This document shows, one piece after another, positions 18,813-27,873 of a stretch of 64,000 nt of DNA. Source of the stretch: JAEZBP01 sp963832725 (GTDB lineage Bacteria; Myxococcota_A; Polyangia; Polyangiales; Sandaracinaceae); NCBI GenBank assembly GCA_963832725.1, contig CAWHVG010000007.1, positions 124,001 to 188,000 of the forward strand, in the 5' to 3' direction. The translations under genes and the position numbers were made by a program. The notes under the pieces are model-generated. The model was not told the origin of the DNA, made no database searches, and saw only the letters and a program-made list of their open reading frames with translations. Within the stretch, counting starts at the first letter, position 1. Each line of letters starts with the position of its first letter.

Positions 18813-21038
18813 CTCGGCCCCGTCGACCTCGCCGCGGACGAATGAGCGTTCCAGCCGCGCAGGCGGGGCCACTCGGCGACCACGCTCCCGCGCTCGACCA
18901 CGTGGTAGCGATCGAACATCGCCGCCCGCCGCTCCGCCTCGAGGCGGCCCTGGTAGGCGGGTAGCCAGAGCTGGGCCCAGCCCGCAGGCGCGGACAGGAA
19001 GGCGTGAGACCCACACATTGTGGAGGGGACAGCGCTCGCCCGAGCGCCCGGCGCTCGACGATCGGCGGAAGGTCCGCCAATCGTCCGCCACCTTCGCCGA
19101 TCCGGACGCGTAACCCCGCGAAGTCATTGAGCCGCGGAACCGGCACGAGGTCTGCCATGGCTCTGCGGCTGTGGAAGAGAGCCGTCGTCATCGCGCGGTG
19201 CGAAGGTGAGCGCGCCCGCACCTGCCTGTGCGGCTCGCGCGGACGGCTACGCGCGTCGTAGGCCGGAAGAGACACTTCTCTACGAGCTCGTGCGCGAGCA
19301 CTGGCCGCGCTTCGTGGAGCGGGCGGAGGAGCAAGGCGGCGGGCTGCCGCAGTTCGTGGTGCGGGAGTTCGATGAGTACTTGCGCTGCGGCATCCTCGAA
19401 CACGGCCTGCTGCATCTGCGATGCGCCCGGTGCGGGCACGCCATCGTGTGCGCGTTTTCCTGCAAACGCCGCGGCTTCTGCCCCTCGTGTCTCGGTCGGC
19501 GGATGTCGGACATGGCGGCGCACCTGGTGGAGGAGGTGTTGCCGGCGGTGCCGATCCGCCAGTGGGTCTGCTCGCTTCCGTGGAGCGTGCGCTACGCGCT
19601 CGCGTACGACCGCCGGCTCTGCGCCGACGTGCTCGACGCCTTCATCGGCGCGCTCACTCGGTCGTTGCGCTGGCGGGCCAAGCGGCAGCTCGGCCTCTCG
19701 AGCGTAGAGGACGCGCTCGTCGGTGCGGTGACCTTCATCCAGCGAGTGGACAGCTCGCTGAGGCTCAATCCGCACTTCCACACGATCGCACTCGATGGCG
19801 CGTACGTCCGCGATGGCGAGGGGGACCTCGTCTTCCACGCGCTGCCGGAGCCGAGCGCGGAGGAGGTCGCGCAGGTGGCGGAGTGGACGCACGCGGCGCT
19901 GGTGCGGGTGCTCGCGCGGCACGGCCGCTCGCTCGACGGCGTGGAGGAGGCCCCCGATCGACTTCGAGACGAAGAGCCCGCGCTCGCGTCGTGCTACGCG
20001 GCCTCGGCGGCGGACGTGCAGCTCCTCGGCGAGGCCCCCGGACAGCGCACGAGCAAGCTCGTTCGTCCCGTCCGCCTCGTCCCCTCGCCGGCCGAGCCGG
20101 TCGCCGAGGTCGGTGGGGTCTCCGAGGTGAAGTCGTGCATGGCGGAGCGGACGCAGTCCGCGGAGCTGCGCGACTTCAGCGAGGACGACGAGCACGCCGG
20201 AGGTGCGCGCAGTCAATGTGCATGCAAAGGCAACGCGTTCGATGGTCGGGACCGCGCGCGGCTCGAGCGGCTTTGCCGCTACGTGGCTCGGCCGCCGCTC
20301 TCGCAGGAGCGGCTGTCGATGCACCCGGATGGGCGCGTGAAGCTGAGCTTCAAGGCGGCCTGGAAGGACGGCACCCACGCGGTCCTGCTCGATCCCCTCG
20401 ATTTCATCGGTCGCCTCTGCGCGCTCATCCCGCCGCCTCGCGTTCACATGATGCGCTACCACGGCGTGCTCGCCGGGCGAGCCAGCGCGCGCGCCGAGGT
20501 CGTCTTCGGACGCGCGCCGCCGCCCGCGGAGGCGCAGTTGCCGCTCTTCACGCCGAACGACCTGCCTCCGCTCGCGCCGCCGCCTCCGCCCAGCCGGCAC
20601 CCTTGGCCGTGGCTCTTGAAGCGCGTGTTCGCGGTCGACATCGAGAGCTGCCCCGTGCCCGGCTGCGGCGGCCGCATGCGCCTGGTCGAGGTCGCCACCG
20701 AGCCCGACGACATCGCGCGCGTCATGGCCGAGCTCGGCGGGGACGACGCGGCGCGCGCACCGCCCACGGCCTCGTCCTTCGCCTCCCGGGCAGCTTCGCC
20801 TCGCGTTCGGCTGAGCTCCCCGCCGCGACGCCGGTGCACCGACTCCGTCCGGTTCCGTCTGCACGGGGTGAGCTCGACCCGTCAGTTTCTCCAGAATCGC
20901 ACTTCGCCACGCGGTGGCCGACCCTCTTGCGGCTCGCGAGGGGGTTCGCGCCGCCTCGCGAGGAGGTTCGCGCCGCCTCGCCGTTGACCCGCCACCACCC
21001 GCGCCGTACCGTTTCCCGGGATGAGAAGTCCTATCCGC
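18813..21038 (+). mobile_element. IS91-family element, copy A (near full length)
   Basis: About 2.2 kb. The left boundary is where homology to the undisrupted locus (39252) stops; the right boundary is the invariant terminus GATGAGAAGTCCTATCCGC. It has ~390 bp of leader, the transposase gene and ~220 bp of 3' noncoding DNA. No terminal inverted repeats or target duplication are visible, as expected for this rolling-circle family. By family convention the 3' end would be the replication origin end. It truncates a minus-strand lipoprotein gene on its right. Confidence 0.82.
19206..20987 (+). CDS. IS91-family (HUH/Y2-type) transposase, copy A
   Basis: GTG start at 19206. Zinc-binding domain at residues ~61-96 (CARCG ... 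CKRRGFCPSC). The HUH motif is in NPHFHTI near residue 183, and the later conserved blocks CRYVARPPLSQERLSM and MRYHGVLAGRA contain candidate catalytic tyrosines. An Arg/Pro-rich region and a C-terminal Cys pair (CPVPGCGGRMRLVEV) follow. Sister copies end EDAARAPP...LRLAFG near here; in copy A a frame change after DDAARAPP (about 20765) extends the frame by ~55 unrelated residues. This is the only copy with an otherwise continuous frame, so it may be the active source. Confidence 0.85.
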   Translation: MSAPAPACAARADGYARRRPEETLLYELVREHWPRFVERAEEQGGGLPQFVVREFDEYLRCGILEHGLLHLRCARCGHAIVCAFSCKRRGFCPSCLGRRMSDMAAHLVEEVLPAVPIRQWVCSLPWSVRYALAYDRRLCADVLDAFIGALTRSLRWRAKRQLGLSSVEDALVGAVTFIQRVDSSLRLNPHFHTIALDGAYVRDGEGDLVFHALPEPSAEEVAQVAEWTHAALVRVLARHGRSLDGVEEAPDRLRDEEPALASCYAASAADVQLLGEAPGQRTSKLVRPVRLVPSPAEPVAEVGGVSEVKSCMAERTQSAELRDFSEDDEHAGGARSQCACKGNAFDGRDRARLERLCRYVARPPLSQERLSMHPDGRVKLSFKAAWKDGTHAVLLDPLDFIGRLCALIPPPRVHMMRYHGVLAGRASARAEVVFGRAPPPAEAQLPLFTPNDLPPLAPPPPPSRHPWPWLLKRVFAVDIESCPVPGCGGRMRLVEVATEPDDIARVMAELGGDDAARAPPTASSFASRAASPRVRLSSPPRRRCTDSVRFRLHGVSSTRQFLQNRTSPRGGRPSCGSRGGSRRLARRFAPPRR

Positions 21039-21421
21039 CCGAGGGTGCTGGGGACTTCGACGCAGAAGAGTTGTGCGTCGCTTCCGTCGGGAGCCCAGAT
21101 CGGTATTGGACGATCAGCACGCGTTGTTGCGTATGGACCTGACGAGCAGAATGCGAAGCCGCCCGGCGGGTCTTCGAGGCAATCCGACCTCTGAATGCCT
21201 GTTCCATCGTCTGGCCCCTGAATACAGAGGATGCGCGCACCTGATCCACCGGTCTCTTCGTTCCCCCAGCACCATGGTCGGGTAAGGCAAAATCCAGATT
21301 GACACACGCCGGTTACACGTGTGTCATGGGGCACTCCCCGCGTAAGCCCTGTCCGCGCACCACAGCCAATACAGTAGGCTGCGATGAAGAAAACAGCGCT
21401 CAACAACACTCGGTCACGCAT
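21039..21421 (-). pseudogene. Lipoprotein gene truncated by IS91 copy A
   Basis: From ATG 21421 the frame encodes a signal peptide and lipobox (AVFFIAAYCIGCGARTGL), then a Cys-rich domain (GVCQSGFCLTRPWCW, CSSGPYATTR, LFCVEVPSTLG). It runs straight into the IS91 terminus, so the native C-terminus is lost. The mature N-terminus CGARTGL matches that of the next lipoprotein (CGARTAL), suggesting related exported proteins. Function unknown. Confidence 0.7.
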
Positions 21422-21568
21422 CTCGATCACCGATCCCTGTCTGGGGGTTGCCAGCAAGAGCTGTTATGAACGAGAAATTCGAGTGTTTGTGTCTCTCGAA
21501 TTGCACGTTCGCACGCCGAGCCGAAGAGTTCGACGGTTCGATGTTCGTCATCGACGAAGTCCCAGCCT

Positions 21569-22525
21569 TCACGGTGCAGCGGATCTTTGGGGCACACTCG
21601 TGGTCATTCCGGATAGATGGAGGGTTGCCTCTTCTGGGTTTACTGCTGTCGATGCGTAGAGAGTGCAGTAGTATGGCACCACAACCTGGTCATGAATGAT
21701 CGAGGTGAGCACACGAGTGTTGGCATAGTCGTAGAATCGGACCGGGTGTTCCGAGTCGTCGTGTCGTGCGAGGCCGCCACCTTCGGCCTCAGCATTCAGA
21801 CGCGCCTCGCTGGTGAGATCGGGGACGCCAGATGCTCCGACAGACCTCATCCCGACGACGAGCGTGCGCAGGCCGCTCGAGGTGAGTTGCGCGAAGAGTT
21901 CGCGGATTTGGCGATAGTTCGCGTCGGTGATGGTCGATGAACTGTCGGCCAAGCCCGGACACCCGCGGCGTCCCGAGTCAATCAGAATCACGAGCCGCCG
22001 TGTGGCGGCGGTGCCCTGGGAGAGTAGCGCGTCCTCGACGACCGGTAGGTTCGGGAGGACGGTGCCCTGTCCGTTGGGCGACCGGGCGGGCCACCGTCCT
22101 ACTGAGAAGTACTCCTGAATGGAGGCGCCATGGAAGGCGCCGATTGGAACGGCTAGTGCGGATGGTGTTGCGCACCACGCGGGGTTCCACCCGCCGTCGG
22201 GGAGGTCATCGATTCGATCGCTGATCGAGATGGTCTGGGTTGGCATCGCGCCGATGAGGGCGATGGTATCGAGTTGAGGAATCAGTTGGGACAGCGTGAA
22301 GCGAACGACCTGTGCAAGGTCGCGTCCGTGGAACAGGTCGTCGGGCGGGCAGTCGCCATCGGTGTTGTCGCAGTACGCGTTCCACTGGACAAGGAAGACA
22401 ACGGCAGGCTTGACCCGTGACAACGGAATCAAACATGGTTGATCGAGCGCTGTCCTGGCGCCGCATCCGACGGCGAGAAGTACCAGCACTAGTCGGCTGA
22501 TGCGCTGGGCGCAGGCGAGTCGCAA
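21569..22525 (-). CDS. Lipoprotein with von Willebrand A-like fold lacking MIDAS
   Basis: 318 residues from a TTG at 22525 preceded by GGAGGAGG. Lipobox LLAVGCGARTAL. The layout is vWA-like: strand VVFLVQWNAY, then AQVVRFTLSQLIPQLDTIALIG, a central strand RRLVILIDSG, and LRTLVVGMRSVG. The DXSXS metal site expected after the first strand is replaced by WNAYCDN, so metal-dependent binding is doubtful. Cys residues (CDNTDGDCPPD, WCATPS, YYCTLYAS) suggest disulphides. A longer frame start at 22669 would enter the IS copy B junction and is not used. Substrate unknown. Confidence 0.6.
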   Translation of the reverse strand: MRLACAQRISRLVLVLLAVGCGARTALDQPCLIPLSRVKPAVVFLVQWNAYCDNTDGDCPPDDLFHGRDLAQVVRFTLSQLIPQLDTIALIGAMPTQTISISDRIDDLPDGGWNPAWCATPSALAVPIGAFHGASIQEYFSVGRWPARSPNGQGTVLPNLPVVEDALLSQGTAATRRLVILIDSGRRGCPGLADSSSTITDANYRQIRELFAQLTSSGLRTLVVGMRSVGASGVPDLTSEARLNAEAEGGGLARHDDSEHPVRFYDYANTRVLTSIIHDQVVVPYYCTLYASTAVNPEEATLHLSGMTTSVPQRSAAP

Positions 22526-22679
22526 GCCCCTCCTCCAGTACGCGAGAATCGCACGGGATGTGGAGTCTTTCAAGTGGGCTGGCGTGAACGCATATGCGGG
22601 TGGTGAAGCGCGATCCTCGTGGGCGGGCCAGCGTCGAATACGCCCGCGGCCGGTAGGTGCGGCGATCACCGCACCCTCC

Positions 22680-23775
22680 CGACGTGCTCGACGCCTTCAT
22701 CCACGCGCTCACTCGGTCGTTGCGCAGGCGGGCCAAGCGGCAGCTCGGGCTCTCGAGCGTAGAGGACGCGCTCGTCGGTGCGGTGACCTTCATCCAGCGC
22801 GTGGACAGCGCGCTTCGGATCAATCCGCACTTCCACACGATCGTGTTGGACGGGGCGTACGTCCGGGACGGTGAGGGTGAGCTCGTCTTCCACGCGCTGC
22901 CGGAGCCGAGCGGCGAGGAGGTCGCGCAGGTGGCGGAGTGGACGCACGCGTCGCTGGTGCGGGTGCTCGCGCGACACGGCCGCTCGCTCGACGGCGTGGA
23001 GGACGCGCCCGACCGGCTGCGGGACGAAGAGCCGGCGCTCGCGTCGTGCTACGCGGCGTCGGCGGCGGACGTGCAGCTCCTCGGCGAGGCCCCCGGACAG
23101 CGCACGAGCAAGCTCGTTCGACCGCTCCGCGTCGTCCCCTCGCCGGCCGAGCCCGTCGCCGAGGTCGGTGGGGTCAATGTGCATGCAAAGGTGGCGTTCG
23201 ATGGTCGGGACCGCGCGCGGCTCGAGCGGCTTTGCCGCTACGTGGCTCGGCCGCCGCTCTCGCAGGAGCGGCTGTCGATGCACCCGGATGGGCGCGTGAA
23301 GCTGAGCTTCAAGGCGGCGTGGAAGGACGGCACTCACGCCGTCTTGCTCGACCCGCTCGACTTCATCAGCCGGCTCTGCGCGCTCATCCCGCCGCCCCGC
23401 TTTCACATGACGCGCTACCACGGCGTGCTCGCCGGGCGTGCCAGCGCGCGCGCCGAGGTCGTGCCCGGACGCGCGCCGCCGCCCACGGAGGCGCAGTTGC
23501 CGCTCTTCACGCCGAACGACCTGCCTCCGCTCGCGCCGCCGCCTCCGCCCAGCCGGCACCCTTGGCCGTGGCTCTTGAAGCGCGTGTTCGCGGTCGACAT
23601 CGAGAGCTGCCCCGTGCCCGGCTGCGGCGGCCGCATGCGCCTGGTCGAGGTCGCCACCGAGCCCGATGACATCGCGCGCGTCATGGCCGAGCTCGGCGGT
23701 GAAGACGCGGCCCGCGCACCGCCGCGACGACCTCTTCCTTCGCCACCCGGACAGCTCCGGCTCGCGTTCGGCTGA
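22680..23775 (+). pseudogene. IS91-family transposase fragment, copy B
   Basis: Encodes the C-terminal ~365 residues of the transposase with no frameshift. The N-terminal zinc domain needed for end recognition is missing, so it should not be autonomous. An in-frame ATG at 22657 lies in flanking DNA. The carboxyl end LRLAFG shows the ancestral stop missing from copy A. Confidence 0.82.
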
Positions 23776-23965
23776 GCCCCTCAGCCCTGACGCCGGTGCA
23801 CCGCTCCGTCCGCACGGCGTGAGTTCGACCCGTCAGTCTCTCCAGATCGCACTTCGCCACGCTCCGACCGACCCTCTTGCGGCTCGCGAGGGGGTTCGCG
23901 CCGCCTCGCGTTGACCCGCCACCACCCGCGCCGTACCGTTTCCCGGGATGAGAAGTCCTATCCGC
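22680..23965 (+). mobile_element. IS91-family element, copy B (5'-truncated)
   Basis: Homology to copy A begins abruptly at GACGTGCTCGACGCC and runs to the invariant TATCCGC terminus at 23965. The zinc-binding domain and leader are absent. Transposase remnant: 22680-23775, from DVLDAFI to LRLAFG, open throughout. It keeps the HFH and YHGV regions. An internal linker of about 30 residues present in copies A and C is deleted. The 3' noncoding region has a single GGTTCGCGCCGCCTCGCG unit, where A, C and E have two. Confidence 0.85.
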
Positions 23966-24268
23966 AACCATTGTGAAGCTGCCACACGGTTCGTAGACCT
24001 TACGTCACAACGCACTCTGGCTCTCCATCGTGTGCTCGCTTCGGTGACTATTAACGTGGGCCTATCGATTCGTGAAGCGGCGCTAGCTTGGCGCTGGACC
24101 ATGGGCGAGCATCACGTTCGTGACCTACAAACAACGTTTGGCATATCCAAGTCAACACTGGACGAGAGGCGCCGTAATATCTTGAAGAAGACCGGCGCCG
24201 CCACACCACGCGAGTTAGCCGAATGGATTCGCGCAAAGTCGACCACAGCGATCACGGTAAAATCATGA
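23966..24268 (+). pseudogene. LuxR-type helix-turn-helix regulator fragment
   Basis: The frame enters from the IS91 terminus, so the native N-terminus is missing. The C-terminal part reads LQTTFGISKSTLDERRRNILKK then TGAATPRELAEWI, a good match to LuxR/GerE-type DNA-binding helices. The stop overlaps the ATG of the following lipoprotein gene. Codon use is much less GC-rich than the flanks, pointing to foreign origin. A short native protein starting inside the fragment cannot be excluded. Confidence 0.55.
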
Positions 24269-24945
24269 GGCCAAACGTGCATTGCCTCACCGCCTCATGC
24301 CCTCGACACTCCCGCTCCTTTTTTGATGCACGTCGAATTCTATTCCTGAGAGCAGTCACCGTGTATACGGTTATATGCGGCGCCGTTATCACCACAGGTT
24401 GCACGACCACTCACATGGGAATGACCGGAGATGGAGGAACTCCGCTCTCGACTGATGCGTCGTCTACCGTCGCATTTACCATTACTGATACGACCGGGTG
24501 GTCTTTGGATCTGGCGTATTCCATCGGCCCACCCGAGGAAGCAATGGCGCAGTACGTGCCGCCGAGTCCAGTCAACTGTCAATCACCGCAATTTCCCGTC
24601 GGTGCAGTGGACTGGCACGGACGCGTAATGGTTATTCAGGCACGTTGTGACAATACCATCTATGAAATAGAGCAGCGGCCTGTAGCTTGTGACAGCGACC
24701 ACAGTTGTGAACTCGTGCTCGATTGGCTTTACGCAGTTTGGGCTGGCGGAGGAGGGGACGTGCCAAGCACCTCGAACTGTGTCCACGGCATCTGTCAGTT
24801 CCTAGGCCAGGCTATATCGATGGATGACATCTTTGCTCTGTGTCTTGCGGATCAGCCTCGATGGCGCGACTTTGCAACTGCACGTTCGACAATGTCGGGG
24901 TACTCAGATTTTAAGGTCACTAGTAAACTCGAATTGCGTGGGTGA
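24265..24945 (+). CDS. Hypothetical lipoprotein of low-GC origin
   Basis: 226 residues from ATG 24265, which overlaps the regulator's stop. The N-region holds a hydrophobic segment and lipobox (VICGAVITTGCTTTHM). The mature domain has several Cys (VNCQSPQFP, QARCDNT, VACDSDHSCELVLDWL, NCVHGICQFL) likely forming disulphides. No family is recognised. Overlap with the LuxR-type fragment suggests a former two-gene unit. Confidence 0.55.
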   Translation: MRPNVHCLTASCPRHSRSFFDARRILFLRAVTVYTVICGAVITTGCTTTHMGMTGDGGTPLSTDASSTVAFTITDTTGWSLDLAYSIGPPEEAMAQYVPPSPVNCQSPQFPVGAVDWHGRVMVIQARCDNTIYEIEQRPVACDSDHSCELVLDWLYAVWAGGGGDVPSTSNCVHGICQFLGQAISMDDIFALCLADQPRWRDFATARSTMSGYSDFKVTSKLELRG

Positions 24946-25437
24946 CTGCACGGTCCCTTCGTCCTGTCGACAGTTGTGACTGGCACACTAACGTCGATCG
25001 TGCGTCGTACCGTTGGATTACGATTCCTGGACCGCTGTCCGGCATGCGGCGCCGCTGCGGCCGCGCCGAGAGAGAGGTTTGCGGCTCGACGGCCACGGCG
25101 TTGGCGAGCGGATACGGCTCGGTCCAGGGGCTCGGCGGGCACTCGGTCGTGGCTGAGGTCACCGTCCGCGGCTCCGCTACGGGTATCCGTTCGACAGATA
25201 CGTTGCTGCTGAAGCGCGCCAGGCGCGCTACGCGCGGGCGTCTCGTCCACCGACGCCGAGGGTGACCAACCGGTAGGGGTCGAGGTTGAGGATCCGCTGG
25301 ACCTCGTCCTGCTGGACGCGATGCGGCAAGACGCGATGGCGCACTCCTTCGCGACGACGGCAACGGCAAGCGTGCAAAAGCGGCCGGCAGGCTTCTACAA
25401 CGTCCAGGCGCCAAGAGGGGTCTACGACATCCTCTTC
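24946..25437. other. Gene-poor stretch between lower-GC pair and IS91 copy C
   Basis: No complete gene is supported. A minus frame contains VQRILNLDPYRLVTLGVGG (about 25240-25310), which looks protein-like and may be a remnant, but I do not recognise it. GC rises back toward the chromosomal level across this stretch. Confidence 0.35.
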
Positions 25438-27697
25438 ACGACGCAGCCTCCGCGCCCCGAGAGCTCGGCCCCGTCGACCTCGCCGCGGACGAATGAGCGT
25501 TCCAGCCGCGCAGGCGGGGCCACTCGGCGACCACGCTCCCGCGCTCGACCACGTGGTAGCGATCGAACATCGCCGCCCGCCGCTCCGCCTCGAGGCGGCC
25601 CTGGTAGGCGGGTAGCCAGAGCTGGGCCCAGCCCGCAGGCGCGGACAGGAAGGCGTGAGACCCACACATTGTGGAGGGGACAGCGCTCGCCCGAGCGCCC
25701 GGCGCTCGACGATCGGCGGAAGGTCCGCCGATCGTCCGCCACCTTCGCCGATCCGGACGCGTAACCCCGCGAAGTCATTGAGCCGCGGAGCCGGCACGAG
25801 GTCTGCCATGGCCCTGCGGCCGTGGAAGAGAGCCGTCGTCATCGCGCGGTGCAGCGGAGGTGAGCGCGCCCGCACCTGCCTGTGCGGGAGTGGCACGCAC
25901 GGACGGCTACGCCCGTCGGAGGCCGGAAGAGACGCTTCTCTACGAGCTCGTGCGCGAGCACTGGCCGCGCTTCGTGGAGCGGGCGGAGGAGGAAGGCGGC
26001 GGTCTGCCGCAGTTCGTGGTGCGGGAGTTCGAGGAGTACTTGCGCTGCGGCATCCTCGAGCACGGCCTGCTGCATCTGCGATGCGCCCGGTGCGGGCACG
26101 CTATCGTGTGCGCGTTTTCATGCAAACGCCGCGGCTTCTGCCCGTCGTGCCTGGGGCGGCGGATGTCGGACGCGGCGGCGCACCTGGTGGACGCGGTGCT
26201 GCCGGAAGTGCCGATCCGCCAGTGGGTCTGCTCGCTGCCGTGGAGCGTGCGCTACTCGCTCGCGTACGACTGCCGGCTCTGCGCCGACGTGCTCGACGGC
26301 TTCATCGGGGCGCTCACTCGGTCGTTGCGCTGGCGGGCCAAGCGGCAGCTCGGCCTCTCGAGCGTGGAGGACGCCCTGGTCGGCGCGGTGACCTTCATCC
26401 AGCGGGTGGACAGCGCGCTTCAGATCAATCCGCACTTCCACACGATCGCACTCGATGGCGCGTACGTCCGCGATGGCGAGGGGGACCTCGTCTTCCACGC
26501 GCTGCCGGAGCCGAGCGGCGAGGAGGTCGCGCAGGTGGCGGAGTGGACGCACGCGGCGCTCGTGCGGGTGCTCGCGCGGCACGGCCGCTCGCTCGACGGC
26601 GTCGAGGAGGCGCCCGACCGTTTGCGAGACGAAGAGCCCGCGCTGGCCTCGTGCTACGCGGCCTCGGCGGCGGACGTGCAGCTCCTCGGCGAGGCCCCCG
26701 GACAGCGGACGAGCAAGCTCGTTCGTCCCGTCCGTCTCGTCCCCTCGCCGACCGAGCCGGTTGCCGAGGTCGGTGGGGTCTCCGAGGTGAAGTCGTGCAT
26801 GGCGGAGCGGACGCAGTCCGCGGAGCTGCGCGACTTCAGCGAGGACGACGAGCACGCCGGAGGTGCGCGCAGTCAATGTGCATGCGAGGCAACGCGTTCG
26901 ATGGCCGGGACCGCCCGCGCCTCGAGCGCTTGTGTCGCTACGTGGCCCGGCCGCCGCTCTCGCAGGAGCGGCTGTCGATGCACCCGGATGGGCGCGTGAA
27001 GCTGAGCTTCAAGGCGGCCTGGAAGGACGGCACCCACGCGGTCCTGCTCGATCCCCTCGATTTCATCGGTCGCCTCTGCGCGCTCATCCCGCCGCCTCGC
27101 GTTCACATGACGCGCTACCACGGCGTGCTCGCCGGGCGTGCCAGCGCGCGCGCCGAGGTCGTGCCCGGACGCGCGCCGGCACCGGTCGAGGCGCAGTTGC
27201 CGCTCTTCACGCCGAGCGACCTGCATCCCCTCACACCGCCGCCTCCGCCCAGTCGGCATCCTTGGCCCTGGCTCCTGAAGCGCGTGTTCGCGGTCGACAT
27301 CGAGACCTGCCCGGTGCCCGGCTGCGGCGGCCGCATGCGCCTGGTCGAGGTCGCCACCGAGCCCGATGACATCGCGCGCGTCATGGCCGAGCTCGGCGGT
27401 GAAGACGCGGCCCGCGCACCGCCGCGACGACCTCTTCCTTCTCCACCCGGACAGCTCCGACTCGCGTTCGGCTGACTCGACAGTGCCGACGCCGGTGCAC
27501 CCCTCCGTCCGCCTCCGTCTGCACGGGGTGAGTTCGACCCGTCAGTCTCTCCAGATCGCACTTCGCCACGCTCCGACCGACCGCTCTTGCGGCTCGCGAG
27601 GGGGTTCGCGCCGCCTCGCGAGGAGGTTCGCGCCGCCTCGCGTTGACCCGCCACCACCCGCGCCGTACCGTTTCCCGGGATGAGAAGTCCTATCCGC
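25438..27697 (+). mobile_element. IS91-family element, copy C (near full length, with 26 bp of flank)
   Basis: Almost identical to copy A through leader, transposase and terminus. Its left end (25438-25463) also contains 26 bases that in copy A are chromosomal flank (18787-18812, shared with 39227-39252). This suggests copy C was copied from the copy A site with slight read-through. The right end at 27697 is followed by a second partial terminus. Confidence 0.82.
25860..27475 (+). pseudogene. IS91-family transposase, copy C (one frameshift)
   Basis: GTG start equivalent to copy A. Zinc cluster, HFH block and central region are intact to about 26880. There CATGCGAGGCAACG replaces CATGCAAAGGCAACG of copy A, a net one-base loss that ends the frame at 26999. 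The remainder (SMHPDGRVKLSFKAAWKDG to LRLAFG) continues in another frame to the ancestral stop at 27475. Copy E has the same GCGAGGCAACG sequence, so this is probably an inherited mutation and not a random read error. Confidence 0.8.
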
Positions 27698-27734
27698 CGT
27701 CGTACCGTTTCCCGGGATGAGAAGTCCTATCCGC
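27698..27734 (+). repeat. Extra partial IS91 terminus behind copy C
   Basis: The last 34 bases of the element (from CGTACCGTTTCCC to TATCCGC) are repeated immediately after the copy C end, in the same orientation. Confidence 0.92.
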
Positions 27735-27873
27735 TACATCACGACGCTGAGCCGCGCATTCGCCCCGGAAAACTCGAGGACCGATCGTGAATCACGTAAG
27801 CCGCATCCCTTCGAATCCCGGATCCGTCGAGTCTCCGGCGTGCCAAGCTCCGGCGCTCGGGGGGCGCCGGCCT

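Noticed and set aside
18813..19205. Minus-strand protein-like frames in the IS91 leader (for example LNDFAGLRVRIGEGGGRLADL)
   Set aside because: The pieces lie in different frames, have no family match I recognise, and are identical in copies A and C, so they are better seen as element leader DNA.
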